Positions 1 to 8,608 are shown, counted from the stretch's first letter. The stretch is 64,000 nt of DNA from UBA1127 sp965116355 (GCA_965116355.1 OZ220679.1:186001-250000); one strand, 5' to 3'. The notes: generated from the letters alone by a model not told the origin. Made by a program: numbers and translations.

Positions 1-772
1 CGGTGTACTCCGGCCGCGTCCCCAGCGCCGGCTTGACCGGGTCATCGGCGTTGGGCAGCTCCACCATGTCCGACATGCCGGGCGCGGCGCCGTTGGCCCC
101 CGCCAGCTGCTCCCCGAGCCGCGCCTCGTCACGCGTCGCCAGTATGCGGCCCAGCCCAACGCCGGCGACGGTCACCGCTGCTGCGCCGGCGCCCATGTAG
201 AGCAGGAACTGCCGCCGCCCGTAGACGACGACCGAGGCGTCGCCGTCCTCCGATGCGTACACTGTGGCGGCGGCCAGGATAAGGCGGCTCGACGTCCACA
301 CCGCGCCGACGCCCCACGCTGTCGACAGCGCGAGGGTCCAGAGGAAGATGATGCCGGCGTGGACGGACGATTGGCTGATGCTAGCCGTGATGCCGGCGAC
401 GAAGAGGCCGACGACGGCGCCGACGATGGCGCCCCAGTACAGCGGGACGTTCGGCCCACGGGAGTGCACGAGCCAGTAGACGAGAGCCGTCAGGGCGACG
501 CCGAAGAGGAAGAAGTTGCCGACGGCCATGATCTGCTCCGCCGTCTTGGCGAAGTCCTTCACGCTGAGGCTGGCGAGCATCAGCACTTCAATCATGGTGT
601 CGATGCCGAAGGTGACCAGGGGGCCGGGGAGCTCGCGCGCAACCCAGTCAAAGGTGTCAAAGGGCGGGAAGGAGAGGTCCAACAAGTGATCGGCCGCGTA
701 CATCACCGCGATGAGCGGCGTCGTCAGCAACACGCCGGCCAGCAAGCCCAGGCCAACCCCACGCCAGGTCAT
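1..772 (-). CDS. Membrane-anchored molybdopterin-dependent (sulfite oxidase-like) oxidoreductase, N-terminal part
   Basis: Partial gene: it starts with ATG at 770-772 after a GAGGAG ribosome site and runs off the left edge, so only the first 257 residues are visible. They contain about five or six hydrophobic helices (roughly residues 5-25, 50-68, 83-102, 112-130, 139-158 and 188-207). The last visible residues, GTRPEYT (251-257), match the junction where membrane-anchored molybdopterin oxidoreductases of Chloroflexota enter the catalytic domain. The role would be a periplasm-facing Mo-cofactor oxidoreductase, but the catalytic domain lies outside the window. The membrane protein reading is sound; the enzymatic assignment is an inference from the architecture and that short motif. 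Confidence 0.6.
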   Translation of the reverse strand, partial: MTWRGVGLGLLAGVLLTTPLIAVMYAADHLLDLSFPPFDTFDWVARELPGPLVTFGIDTMIEVLMLASLSVKDFAKTAEQIMAVGNFFLFGVALTALVYWLVHSRGPNVPLYWGAIVGAVVGLFVAGITASISQSSVHAGIIFLWTLALSTAWGVGAVWTSSRLILAAATVYASEDGDASVVVYGRRQFLLYMGAGAAAVTVAGVGLGRILATRDEARLGEQLAGANGAAPGMSDMVELPNADDPVKPALGTRPEYT

Positions 773-1024
773 ACGCGCCAACTCCTCTCTACGCGAGGCG
801 CTCTGCAAGGCGCCCCCATTGCAGTGTATCAAATCCGCGGCGCAATTCGGGAGGTTGTTTGCAGGGAATCGTCCCCGGCACACAGGGCAACCTCCACAGC
901 GGTTGCCGGGGTGTCCGGCGGGGCATATACTGCCCCTGCGCCGCAGAACTGTCACCGGGCACACTATGGGCGCAAGGGGCAGTCCGCCCCAGCCCGCCAA
1001 ACACCCACTCCGGGAGCAATCGCC
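773..1024. other. Intergenic region between divergent genes
   Basis: About 250 bases separating the minus-strand oxidoreductase from the plus-strand DUF952 gene. It must hold both promoters, but I see no convincing -35/-10 pair. An open frame running through it into the DUF952 gene shows no protein-like composition. Confidence 0.4.
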
Positions 1025-1372
1025 ATGGCGACCATCTACCACATCACCAGTCGAGACCTCTGGCGCCGTTCCATTCCCCGCGGCCAGTACACGCACGAGA
1101 GCCTGCGGGCGGAGGGCTTCATCCACTGTTCGAGCATCGAGCAGGTGCTGGGCGTGGCCAACGCCAGGTTCACCGGGCAGGACGACCTGGTCCTGCTGAG
1201 CATCGACACCAGCGACGTCATGTCCGTCATCCAGTACGACAACGCCCCGGGCACCGGCGACAACTACCCACACATCTACGGCCCCCTGAACCACGACGCC
1301 GTCAAGGCGGTCATCGATTTTCCCCCGTCCGCCGACGGCTCATTCGCGCTGCCGGACGAACTGCAGGGCTAA
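1025..1372 (+). CDS. DUF952 family protein
   Basis: A 115-residue protein starting at ATG 1025. It has the DUF952 pattern: an N-terminal HITS.D.W segment, G.Y...SL..EGFIHCS around residues 20-38, a VAN..F.G..DLVLL block, and PHIYGPLN near residues 79-86. DUF952 proteins are small and soluble; their conserved His and Cys residues resemble an ADP-ribosyltransferase-like or glutathione-transferase-associated fold, but no function is established. A much longer open frame extends upstream through non-coding sequence and was not used, because the family begins at this methionine. It stands alone, with repeats downstream. Confidence 0.85.
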   Translation: MATIYHITSRDLWRRSIPRGQYTHESLRAEGFIHCSSIEQVLGVANARFTGQDDLVLLSIDTSDVMSVIQYDNAPGTGDNYPHIYGPLNHDAVKAVIDFPPSADGSFALPDELQG

Positions 1373-1385
1373 AGCGCCTCCGTTC

Positions 1386-1514
1386 ACCCTTCGACAGGCT
1401 CAGGGCGAACGGGGCGGGACACTGTCCGCTGGCTCCGCAGCGAGGCTTTCGCCGGTATGACGGGGGTAAGGGCTGCTCCGATTGTCGGGGTTCCTGCCTG
1501 CGCGGGAACGACGG
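1386..1514 (+). repeat. Mosaic of intergenic repeats (family A, truncated C, B)
   Basis: Family A (CCTTCGACAGGCTCAGGGCG core) lies at 1386-1412, a 5'-truncated copy of the TTTCGCCGGTATGACGG hairpin at 1445-1463, and a TTCCTGC-CTGC-GCGGGAA hairpin at 1487-1514. All read in the + direction. They fill the space in front of the tldD promoter. Confidence 0.8.
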
Positions 1515-1530
1515 GGGAACCGGCGCCGTC

Positions 1531-1539
1531 TGCTATAAT
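1531..1539 (+). promoter_or_regulatory. Extended -10 promoter for tldD
   Basis: TGCTATAAT is an extended -10 element with a perfect TATAAT. It would start transcription near 1546, about 20 bases before the tldD ATG. No good -35 is needed for extended -10 promoters and none is seen. Similar TGCTAT elements precede tsaC and the ABC transporter genes. Confidence 0.6.
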
Positions 1540-1566
1540 GGCGCGAATTACAGCCAGGGGAGCACC

Positions 1567-2925
1567 ATGCGAGACCTCATCGAAAGCGCACTCAAGGGAC
1601 TCAACGCCGACTACGTGGAGATCCGCATCGAGGAGCGGGAGACCACGAACATCGCCTTTCGCGGCCGTGAGCTGGACGAGATAGGCCAGAGCACGGGCAA
1701 GGGCGGCAACGTTCGCGCCTGCGTCAAGGGCGGATGGGGGTTCGCGTCCTTCAACAGCCTCGACGACCTGCGCGCCAAGGCGCAGCAGGCCGTGGAGCAG
1801 GCGCGCATGGTGGGCAACGAGCGAACGGAGCTGGCGGAGGCCACGCCCGTCGTCGCCATTGTCCCGCCGCACATCGTCAGCGACCCGGCGGACGTCTCGC
1901 TGTCCGAGAAGCACCGCATCCTGGAGGAGTACCTGGACCTGCTGTGGGGCGGGCCGGAGATCCAGACATCCTCGCTCCGTTACGCCGACGGGCACCGCAC
2001 CATGTACTACGGCAACTCACAGGGCACCTACACGCAGCAGGCGCGCATAGACGTGAACTTCTGGGCCAGCGCCGTCGCGCGGAACGGCGGCGAGGTGCAG
2101 CAGGCGAGCATCAGCATGGGCAGCCTGGGCGACTTCGGGCTGGTGCACCGCATGCACGACACGGTGGCCGAGCTGCCGCAGAAGGCGGTCGACTTCCTGA
2201 AGGCGCCGCAGGTCAAGGGCGGCGAGTACACGGTCATCCTCGACCCTGTGCTCGCGGGCGTGTTCGTGCACGAGGCCTTCGGGCACCTCTCGGAGGCCGA
2301 CCACGTCTACGAGAACCCAAAGCTGCGCGAGGTCATGGTGCTCGGCCGGCGGTTCGGCGGGGAGCACCTGAACATCGTCGACGGGGCCAGCATCCCCGCG
2401 CTCCGCGGCAGCTTCCAGTACGACGAGGAGGGCGTGGAGGCGCACCGCACGGACCTCATCCGCGAGGGCATCCTCGTCGGTCGGCTGCACTCGCGGGAGA
2501 CGGCGGCCAAGATGGGGGAGGCGCCATCGGGGAACGCGCGGGCCATCGGCCACCAGTTCCCGCCGATCGTGCGCATGACCAACACCATCATCGAGCCGGG
2601 GGATGCGACGCTGGAGGACCTGCTGGAGGGCGTCAAGGAAGGCGTGTACTGCAGCAACTGGTACGGCGGCATGACCAGCATGGAGCAGTTCACCTTCTCC
2701 GCCGGCGAGTCCTACATGATCCGCGACGGCAAGATTGAAGAGGCGGTCAGGCCCGTCATGCTGTCCGGCAACGTCTTCACCACGCTGGAGAACCTGGACG
2801 CTGTGGCCGACGACCTGGACATGAACCAGGGAGGCGGCTGCGGCAAGGGCGGGCAGTCGCCGCTGCCGGTGTCGAACGGCAGCCCCCACATCCGGTTGCG
2901 CAACTGCCTGGTTGGAGGGCGGTAG
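1567..2925 (+). CDS. tldD: TldD family metalloprotease subunit
   Basis: A 452-residue protein of the TldD/PmbA family, the usual length. The zinc signature HEAFGH begins at His235 and matches the HExxxH metal site of TldD, the catalytic subunit of the TldD-TldE heterodimer that degrades unfolded peptides and matures some ribosomally made peptides. The glycine-rich C-terminus (GGCGKGGQSPLPVS) is also family-typical. ATG 1567 follows AGGGGAG at a good distance and lies just downstream of an extended -10. The partner tldE starts one base after this stop, so the two are clearly one transcript and one complex, in the cytoplasm. Confidence 0.95.
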   Translation: MRDLIESALKGLNADYVEIRIEERETTNIAFRGRELDEIGQSTGKGGNVRACVKGGWGFASFNSLDDLRAKAQQAVEQARMVGNERTELAEATPVVAIVPPHIVSDPADVSLSEKHRILEEYLDLLWGGPEIQTSSLRYADGHRTMYYGNSQGTYTQQARIDVNFWASAVARNGGEVQQASISMGSLGDFGLVHRMHDTVAELPQKAVDFLKAPQVKGGEYTVILDPVLAGVFVHEAFGHLSEADHVYENPKLREVMVLGRRFGGEHLNIVDGASIPALRGSFQYDEEGVEAHRTDLIREGILVGRLHSRETAAKMGEAPSGNARAIGHQFPPIVRMTNTIIEPGDATLEDLLEGVKEGVYCSNWYGGMTSMEQFTFSAGESYMIRDGKIEEAVRPVMLSGNVFTTLENLDAVADDLDMNQGGGCGKGGQSPLPVSNGSPHIRLRNCLVGGR

Positions 2926-2926
2926 G

Positions 2927-4237
2927 ATGCTGGAAGAGGAAATCCTCGCACTCGCAAGCCGGCAGGCCGACCAGGCAGAGGTGTTCTCCGTCAGCAGCAC
3001 GAGCATCCCCGTGTCCTATGAGGGGAACCGGCTGAAGAGCGTGGACACCCGGGAGTCGAGCGGCATCGCGCTGCGCATCATCAAGGACGGGCGCATCGGC
3101 TTCTCGTCGACCACGAACACGGACGACAAGGAAGGGCTGGTAGCGCGGGCCGTCGAGATGCTGCCGTTCGGCGCGCGCGCCCACATGGAGTTCCCCGACG
3201 CCGCCGAGTACACGCACGTGCCGACGTACGACGAGGGCGCGGCCGCGCTGCAGTCGGCGTCGCTGGTCGACATCGGCGGCGCGCTCATCGACAAGATGCA
3301 CGGCGACTTCCCCGACGTGGTCTGGGAGGGGCGCGTGTCCCAGAGCGTCTCAACGACAAGGCTGCTGAACAGCAATGGGCTGGTGGCCGAGGAGACGTCG
3401 AGCTCGGTGGGCCTCGGCGTCGAGGGCACGCTGGTGCGGGACACGGACATGCTCTTCGTCTTCGGGCGGTCGAGCTCGTGCAAGCCCAACCTGGACGTCG
3501 ACGGCGTCATCGCGGCGCTGACGCGCAAGCTGCGGTGGGCGGAGCGCGTGGCCGCGGCGCCGACGGGGCAGGTGCCGGTCATCTTCACGCCGCAGGCCGT
3601 CGCGGGGCTACTGCTGGGGCCGCTGATGGCCGGGTTCAACGGGCGCAACATCGTGCAGCAGTCGTCGCCGCTCATCGAGAAGCTCGGCACGCGCATGCTC
3701 GACCCGCGCATCACGGTCTGGGACGACCCCACCAACCCGTACGTGCCCGGCAGCCGCAGCTTCGACGACGAGGGGGTGCCCGCCACGCGGTTCCCCGTCG
3801 TGCAGGAAGGGGTCATCGCCAACTTCTTCTACGACCTGCAGACGGCGGGGCAGGCCGGCGCGGCGACGACGGGCAGCGCGCACCGGGGCCTCGGGAGCCT
3901 GCCGGGGCCGGGCGCGAGCGTCATCATCATCGAACCGGGCGACACCACGTTTGCGGACATGATTGCGGGCCATGAGAAGGCGCTGGTGGTAGAATCCTTC
4001 CTGGGCGCCGGTCAGGGGAACATCCTGGGCGGCGACTTCTCCGCCAACGTCCTTCTTGGCTACGCCGTCGAGAACGGCGAGGTGACCGGCAGGGTCAAGG
4101 ACACCATGGTCGCCGGCAACGTCTACGCTATTCTGGAGGCGCTGGGCGCGTTGGGATCGGAGCCGGAGTGGGTCGGCGGGTCATTGCAGACTCCGGCGCT
4201 GTGCTGCAACGGCGTCTCCGTATCCTCAAAGGGGTAG
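2927..4237 (+). CDS. tldE: TldE/PmbA family subunit
   Basis: A 436-residue partner of TldD. It shares the family fold (N-terminal substrate-binding half, C-terminal glycine-rich half with LGAGQGNILGGDFSANVLLG) but lacks the HExxxH zinc motif, as expected of the non-catalytic subunit TldE (PmbA). ATG 2927 follows GGAGGGCGGTAGG, one base after the tldD stop, indicating translational coupling. The heterodimer forms a closed protease chamber. No microcin or modified-peptide precursor is visible next to it, so a general peptide-turnover role is more likely than a dedicated maturation role. The HEAT-repeat gene follows after 9 bases and may be cotranscribed. Confidence 0.93.
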   Translation: MLEEEILALASRQADQAEVFSVSSTSIPVSYEGNRLKSVDTRESSGIALRIIKDGRIGFSSTTNTDDKEGLVARAVEMLPFGARAHMEFPDAAEYTHVPTYDEGAAALQSASLVDIGGALIDKMHGDFPDVVWEGRVSQSVSTTRLLNSNGLVAEETSSSVGLGVEGTLVRDTDMLFVFGRSSSCKPNLDVDGVIAALTRKLRWAERVAAAPTGQVPVIFTPQAVAGLLLGPLMAGFNGRNIVQQSSPLIEKLGTRMLDPRITVWDDPTNPYVPGSRSFDDEGVPATRFPVVQEGVIANFFYDLQTAGQAGAATTGSAHRGLGSLPGPGASVIIIEPGDTTFADMIAGHEKALVVESFLGAGQGNILGGDFSANVLLGYAVENGEVTGRVKDTMVAGNVYAILEALGALGSEPEWVGGSLQTPALCCNGVSVSSKG

Positions 4238-4246
4238 GAGACTGGC

Positions 4247-5161
4247 GTGCCGCTGAAGTCCTATCTTGAAGAGCTGGTGCAGGACGGTGCTCCTATCCGC
4301 TACGCGGAGCTGGTGGAGCTGTCCGGCCTGGGCCCTGACGAGATGGAGATGGTGCGGGTGGCCTGGCCGCGGATTGCGCCGGACCGCCGCCTGACGCTCG
4401 TCGCCCGCCTGGTCGAGACGAGCGAGGACAACGTCGACCTCGACTTCACGCAGATCTACAAGCTCGCCCTCAGGGACGACGGCGAGAAGGTGCGGGCGAA
4501 GGCGGTCACGGGCCTCTGGGAGTGCTATGAGCGGCCCCTGATGACCACCCTGCTGCGGCTCCTGCAGCACGACCCGTCGGTGGAGGTGTGCACGGCAGCC
4601 GCGCAGGCCCTGGGCAAGTACGCGGAGATGGCCGAGGACGGGAAGCTGCTACCCAACGACCGCAACCGCATCCAGGCGGCGCTGCTGCCCCTCGTAGAGG
4701 ACGCGACACGACCGGTGGACCTGCGGCGCAGGGCGCTGGAGGCGGCGGGCGTCTTCAGCGACGACAGGGTGACGCAGCTCATCCATTCGGCGTACGAGAA
4801 CCCGGACCCTCGCATGCAGCAGAGCGCCATCTTCGCGATGGGCCGCAACGCGAACCCGGAGTGGATTGAGATCATCCAGGGCGCGCTGGAACGGGAAGAG
4901 CCGGCGATGCGCTACGAGGCCGCCCAGGCCTGCGGCGAGATGGGCGCGGAGGAGATGGTCCCCCACCTGCTGCCATTGCTGAAGGACGAGGACCTGCAGG
5001 TGCGGCTCTCGTCCATCAACGCGCTGGGGGCCATAGGCGGGAGCGTGGCCAAGAAGGCGCTGACGGCGTGCTGCCGATCAGACGACGAGGCCATTTCGCA
5101 GACGGCCAGCGAGGCGCTGGCGTCGCTGGAAATGGAAGAAGACCCGCTTCACTTCAAGTAG
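4247..5161 (+). CDS. HEAT-repeat protein
   Basis: A 304-residue all-helical protein beginning with GTG 4247 behind GGGGTAGGAG. From about residue 75 to 300 it carries repeated HEAT/PBS-lyase-like helical pairs, for example RYEAAQACGEMGAEEMVPHL followed by VRLSSINALGAIGG, with the usual alternating hydrophobic and acidic positions. Such proteins are protein-binding scaffolds. No phycobilin-lyase residues can be claimed and no catalytic motif is seen. It sits 9 bases after tldE and may serve as an accessory of that protease, but this is inference from position. Its last 13 bases overlap the end of the convergent ROK kinase gene. Confidence 0.8.
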   Translation: MPLKSYLEELVQDGAPIRYAELVELSGLGPDEMEMVRVAWPRIAPDRRLTLVARLVETSEDNVDLDFTQIYKLALRDDGEKVRAKAVTGLWECYERPLMTTLLRLLQHDPSVEVCTAAAQALGKYAEMAEDGKLLPNDRNRIQAALLPLVEDATRPVDLRRRALEAAGVFSDDRVTQLIHSAYENPDPRMQQSAIFAMGRNANPEWIEIIQGALEREEPAMRYEAAQACGEMGAEEMVPHLLPLLKDEDLQVRLSSINALGAIGGSVAKKALTACCRSDDEAISQTASEALASLEMEEDPLHFK

Positions 5162-6135
5162 CTCGGGCCCACCCCAAGCTCGCCCCACGCCATTGCCGCC
5201 GCACCCAGCAGCCCCGCGTCGTCGCCCAGCGCCGTCGGCGTGACGGGGAGCGCGGACTTGTCGCCGCGCATGCCGTGCTTTCTCGCCGCCTCGGCCATGG
5301 CGGGCCAGAAGACGTGCGAGTTGCTGGCGACGCCGCCGCCGATGACGATGAGCTCCGGGTCGAGCACGCTCCGCAGCGTCGCTATGCCGACGCCGAGGTA
5401 GCGTCCGCCGGCGCGAAGGACCTCGCCGGCGAGGCGGTCGGCGCGGGCCTCCGCCCGCACGAGGGTCTCCGCACGGACGCGGGAGATGTCGCCGCGCGCC
5501 ATGGACAGCACGATGCTGGACTCGCCAGCCTCCAAGCGCTCGCGGGCCATGCGCGCCAGGGCGGTGCCCGACGCCATCACCTCGAGGCAGCCGCAGCCGC
5601 CGCAGGGGCACGGCGGGCCGTTCGGCTCGACGACGAGGTGACCGATCTCGCCCGCGAATCCCCGCAGACCGCCGTAGACTTTTCCGTCCAGCACGAGGCC
5701 GCCGCCGACGCCCGTGCCGAGGGTCACCATCACCAGGTGGCGCACGTCGCGTCCGATGCCGTAGACGTACTCGCCGAGGGCGGCGAGGGAGGCGTCGTTG
5801 TGGACCCAGGCGGGCAGGCCGACGTTGGCCGAGAGGTCGGCGGTGGGGGACGTGCCGTCCCACGTAGGCAGGTTGGGCGGGTTGTGGACCGTCGCGGCGA
5901 CGGGGTCGACGGGGCCCGCGAGCGCCATGCCGGCGCCCACGACCTCGACGCCCGGGGTGGCGGCGGTCATGCGCTCAAGGAGGCCGGCGAGCCGTCGCAT
6001 CGCCGCGGGCTCGCCGCGGGACGGCTGCGTGGGGACGGCGTCGCGCATGAGGACGTCGCCCTCGGGCGAAATCAGCGCACCGCGCATGCGGGTGCCGCCC
6101 AGGTCTACCGCGTACACGACTCGCCCGTCTGCCAC
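5149..6135 (-). CDS. ROK family sugar kinase (glucokinase-like)
   Basis: A 328-residue ROK-fold kinase. It shows the phosphate-binding DLGGT (11-15), the catalytic HND (112-114), LGTGVGGG (139-146), EIGH (163-166) and the zinc site C176-x-C-G-x-x-G-C-x-E185. These are the hallmarks of ROK glucokinases and fructokinases that phosphorylate cytoplasmic sugars with ATP. There is no N-terminal winged helix, so it is an enzyme rather than a NagC/XylR-type repressor. A GTG nine bases further upstream is possible, but the GGGAGGT ribosome site is best spaced for the GTG at 6133-6135. It is convergent with the HEAT gene. The exact sugar cannot be read from sequence. Confidence 0.88.
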   Translation of the reverse strand: MADGRVVYAVDLGGTRMRGALISPEGDVLMRDAVPTQPSRGEPAAMRRLAGLLERMTAATPGVEVVGAGMALAGPVDPVAATVHNPPNLPTWDGTSPTADLSANVGLPAWVHNDASLAALGEYVYGIGRDVRHLVMVTLGTGVGGGLVLDGKVYGGLRGFAGEIGHLVVEPNGPPCPCGGCGCLEVMASGTALARMARERLEAGESSIVLSMARGDISRVRAETLVRAEARADRLAGEVLRAGGRYLGVGIATLRSVLDPELIVIGGGVASNSHVFWPAMAEAARKHGMRGDKSALPVTPTALGDDAGLLGAAAMAWGELGVGPSYLK

Positions 6136-6206
6136 TCGGCCCACCTCCCAGTCAGCCGCTTCACTATACGCACAAACGGAGTGAGTAGCTACCGGGCCGG
6201 GTCACC

Positions 6207-6279
6207 TTGAATGGAGGGAACCCATGGGGGATAATGGCGCAACGATACGCTCACACATCCTTTACCTCACATGGTGTGA
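6207..6279 (+). promoter_or_regulatory. Promoter and operator-like palindrome for the Nudix gene
   Basis: TTGAAT (6207-6212), a 17-base spacer and GATAAT (6230-6235) form a good promoter, with a predicted start near 6242. TCACA-TGG-TGTGA at 6267-6279 is an inverted repeat just before the ATG at 6283. It takes the place of a ribosome site and could be an operator or a leader hairpin. Confidence 0.5.
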
Positions 6280-6282
6280 CCT

Positions 6283-6747
6283 ATGACAACGCGCGGAAGA
6301 GTAGAGCACCACACGTCCGCGGGCGGTGTGGTGTGCCGGGTGCGGGACGGCGTTCTGGAAGCCGTCCTGTGCGGCAGAGACTATCCCCGGAAGTGGTCCC
6401 TCCCCAAGGGCACCCCGGAGGAGGGCGAGTCCGTGGAAGAGACCGCCCTTCGCGAGGTGTGCGAGGAGACGGGCCTGCAGGTGGCGATCGACGCGCCCGT
6501 CGGGTCGATAACCTACTGGTTCATGCTGCCCCGCGACGGCGTGCGCTGCCGCAAGGTAGTCCACTACTTCCTGATGCGGGCCACCGGCGGGAGCACCGAG
6601 GAGCACGACGCCGAGTTCGACGAGGTGCGCTGGTTCCCCGTCGAGGAGGCGCTCTCCGTCATGCAGTACCCCAACGAGGTGCGCACGCTGGAGAAGGCGA
6701 TGGCCGCGCTGGAAGATGCCCACACCGAGGCTCGCAGGGAACCATGA
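6283..6747 (+). CDS. Nudix hydrolase
   Basis: A 154-residue Nudix protein. The complete Nudix box Gx5Ex7REUxEExGU spans G43 to L65, with REVCEETGL providing the metal-binding glutamates. The sequence before it (HTSAGGVVCR...KWSLPKG) is like the diadenosine-polyphosphate hydrolase/MutT-like branch, so a cytoplasmic nucleotide or Ap4A pyrophosphohydrolase is likely, with substrate undetermined. No Shine-Dalgarno site is seen before ATG 6283; an inverted repeat occupies that place. The stop overlaps the ATG of the acetyltransferase (ATGA), so both are translated from one message. Confidence 0.9.
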   Translation: MTTRGRVEHHTSAGGVVCRVRDGVLEAVLCGRDYPRKWSLPKGTPEEGESVEETALREVCEETGLQVAIDAPVGSITYWFMLPRDGVRCRKVVHYFLMRATGGSTEEHDAEFDEVRWFPVEEALSVMQYPNEVRTLEKAMAALEDAHTEARREP

Positions 6748-7340
6748 GAAGACAGGACGCAGAGCCGTTCCTGCTGGCGGGCGACAAGGTGTACGTCCGC
6801 GAGAAGCGGCTGACGGACGCCGAGGAAGACCACGCCTGGCGGTGCGATCCGGAGTTGGCGCGGCTGGACGCCGCGGCGCCGCTCCGGCTGGACTTCCAGG
6901 AGTACCTGCGCCAGTACAAGCGCGAGCTGGAGCACCCCAGCGCCTTCTCCCGCCGCTTCGGCATCGACACGCACGACGGGGTGCACATCGGCAACTGCAT
7001 GTACTACGACGTCGACTACATTCGCGGCGCGGCGGAGCTGGGCATCCTGCTGGGCAAACGCGACTATTGGGGCGGCGGCTACGGGACCGAGGCCGTGCAG
7101 CTCCTGCTGTGGCACATGTTCACCAACATGCCCGTGAAGCGCGTCTACCTGCACACGCTCGACTGGAACCACCGGGCGCAGCGCTCCTTCGAGAAGTGCG
7201 GTTTCCAGATCATCCGGCCGGTGAAGCGGAGTGGGTGGGAGTTCTTCCTCATGGAGCTCAAGCGCGAACGGTGGCAGGAGCTGGTGCAGGAGCGGCAGGA
7301 ACGCGAGGAGCGCGAGCGGGCGAAGGAGTCCGCGTCCTAG
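6744..7340 (+). CDS. GNAT family N-acetyltransferase (RimJ/RimL type)
   Basis: A 198-residue GNAT protein starting at the ATG that overlaps the Nudix stop. It has the acetyl-CoA pyrophosphate loop around YWGGGYGTEA (108-117), preceded by the beta-strand ELGILLGKRD and followed by VKRVYLHTLDWNHRAQRSFEKCGF (132-154 region), the typical motif A/B arrangement of the Acetyltransf_3 group that modifies protein N-termini or small molecules. The last 25 residues are a highly charged Arg/Glu helix, an extension beyond the fold. The substrate is unknown. An open frame extends much further upstream, but antisense to good coding sequence and without support. Confidence 0.85.
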   Translation: MRRQDAEPFLLAGDKVYVREKRLTDAEEDHAWRCDPELARLDAAAPLRLDFQEYLRQYKRELEHPSAFSRRFGIDTHDGVHIGNCMYYDVDYIRGAAELGILLGKRDYWGGGYGTEAVQLLLWHMFTNMPVKRVYLHTLDWNHRAQRSFEKCGFQIIRPVKRSGWEFFLMELKRERWQELVQERQEREERERAKESAS

Positions 7341-7442
7341 GGCCCTTCGACAGGCTCCTTCGAGAGCCTCAGGACGGGGTCAGGGCGAGCGGGAGTAACG
7401 CCGCTCCGTTTACCGGGGTTCCTGCCTTCGCAGGAACGACGG
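7341..7442 (+). repeat. Intergenic repeats (long family A, B)
   Basis: A long form of family A, with an inserted CTCCTTCGAGAGCCTCAGG segment, occupies 7341-7393. A TTCCTGC-CTTC-GCAGGAA hairpin lies at 7415-7442. Both read in the + direction between convergent genes. Confidence 0.75.
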
Positions 7443-7458
7443 TGTGGCGGGCGGGGGG

Positions 7459-7893
7459 TCAGGCCGCGCGCGAGGGCAGTTGCACTGTGGCCGTGCCGGT
7501 GGTGGTCTGCTCGCCCTGGCTGTTCGCCAGCGTCAACGCGCAGTCGACGAGGTGGGCGCCGTCCTGCTCGTAGACCTTGGTGACGCGGCCGGAGCAGGTG
7601 AGGTCGTCGTTGGGGACATCGGCGCCTCGGTAGCGGACGGAGAGCTTGCGGAGAACGCCCTTCGGGCCCATCCAGCCGGTCACGACCTGCCCGAGGTAGG
7701 CGTTCTTGAGCGCCCCGTGCACGATGAGCCCCGGCAGGCCGATCTCGACGGCGAAGTCCTTGTCATAATGCACTTCGTAGAAGTCGCCGGAGGCGCCGGC
7801 GTACTTGACGAGCTGCCGGGTGGATGGGCGCTTCACGATGGCGGGAAGCTCCTGCCCCACCTCCACGTCTTCCCAGAACGGTGTTTCCGGCAT
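7459..7893 (-). CDS. MaoC-like hot-dog dehydratase
   Basis: A 144-residue single hot-dog domain protein of the MaoC type. ASGDFYEVHYDKDFAVEIGLPGLIVHGALK (from about residue 34) contains the hydratase signature in which the Asp (D37) and the following His (H42) act as the catalytic pair of (R)-specific enoyl-CoA hydratases. It would hydrate enoyl-CoA or a related thioester in the cytoplasm. It lies 143 bases from a second hot-dog gene on the same strand (8037-8456), and in many bacteria these two halves work as a heterodimer or as a fused two-domain dehydratase. The substrate is not known. Confidence 0.85.
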   Translation of the reverse strand: MPETPFWEDVEVGQELPAIVKRPSTRQLVKYAGASGDFYEVHYDKDFAVEIGLPGLIVHGALKNAYLGQVVTGWMGPKGVLRKLSVRYRGADVPNDDLTCSGRVTKVYEQDGAHLVDCALTLANSQGEQTTTGTATVQLPSRAA

Positions 7894-7934
7894 TGGCTTG
7901 TCCTCTCCTGTGTTGGCGGCCCTTCCCGAAGCCG

Positions 7935-8029
7935 TTCATGCCCTTCGAGACCCTCAGGACAGGCTTCGATTTCCCTCAGCACGAACGGCCTCTTTACCAC
8001 CCCTGGATCCCGCCTGCGCGGGAATGACG
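7935..8029 (+). repeat. Intergenic repeats (families A and D)
   Basis: A family A mosaic, ending in CGATTTCCCTCAGCACGAACGG, spans 7935-7989. A GGATCCCGC-CTGC-GCGGGAATGACG hairpin lies at 8002-8029. They separate the two hot-dog genes and read opposite to them. Confidence 0.75.
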
Positions 8030-8036
8030 AAGGGGG

Positions 8037-8456
8037 CTAGTAGCGGATCAGGGTGTTTTTCTGGGTGGCGACCCAGCCGCCGCGCTGGTTGGTGTAGCGG
8101 GTCTCGAGCTGGAGGAAGACTGCAGGGCCGACGCCGATGTTGCGCTGGTTCACGCCGGCGAAGCGGGTGACGGCCGTGATGGTGTCGCCGACGCGGACCG
8201 GCTCGCCGTACTCCCAATCGCTGCCGCCGTCGAGCATCTGGGGGAAGGCGTCGAGCTCCGGAGCGGAGGGGAGCTCGGAGAGCATGGCGCGGAGGAACGT
8301 CGGCGGGGCGGTGTCGGACCAGCGCTCGCTTTCGTCGCCGATGGCCTCGGCGAAGCGGCGGACGTGGCCGCGCTCGACGTCCATGACGGCGGGCGGGATG
8401 TCGCGCTCCGTGAGCGCCCTGCGGGCCTCCGGCGAGAGGGACTCTTTCTCTGTCAT
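8037..8456 (-). CDS. MaoC N-terminal-half / FAS1-like dehydratase domain protein
   Basis: A 139-residue hot-dog protein. VRRFAEAIGDESERW (about 33-47), followed by APPTFLRAML and later by YGEPVRVGDTITAVTRF and the C-terminal VFLQLETRYTNQRGGWVA, matches the N-terminal, usually non-catalytic half of two-domain MaoC dehydratases. This half normally partners a catalytic hot-dog subunit, and the likely partner is the adjacent gene at 7459-7893. No catalytic His/Asp pair is visible, consistent with a structural or substrate-binding subunit. Transcription runs from here toward 7459. Start ATG 8454-8456 follows CAAGGAGCGGTGC. Confidence 0.82.
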   Translation of the reverse strand: MTEKESLSPEARRALTERDIPPAVMDVERGHVRRFAEAIGDESERWSDTAPPTFLRAMLSELPSAPELDAFPQMLDGGSDWEYGEPVRVGDTITAVTRFAGVNQRNIGVGPAVFLQLETRYTNQRGGWVATQKNTLIRY

Positions 8457-8513
8457 GCACCGCTCCTTGGGGTCTTCGTCCGAACCTCAATGCTAGGCAA
8501 GGCTAGCGGGGAC

Positions 8514-8597
8514 TCCCCCCATCCTAACCTTCCCCCTCCGTGGGGGGAATGGACTGCCATGCCGCTCCGTCGGGGTTCCTGCCTGCGCAGGAACGAT
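8514..8597 (+). repeat. Intergenic repeats (families F and B)
   Basis: Family F (CCCCCATCCTAACCTTCCCC followed by its GGGGG-AA partner) at 8514-8554 and a TTCCTGC-CTGC-GCAGGAA hairpin at 8572-8597, both in the + direction. Confidence 0.8.
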
Positions 8598-8608
8598 GGA
8601 GGCATGAA

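Noticed and set aside
359..1372. A 337-residue open frame leading into the DUF952 domain
   Set aside because: The part before 1025 has no family similarity, overlaps the antisense membrane protein gene and has the low-complexity look of GC-rich shadow frames.
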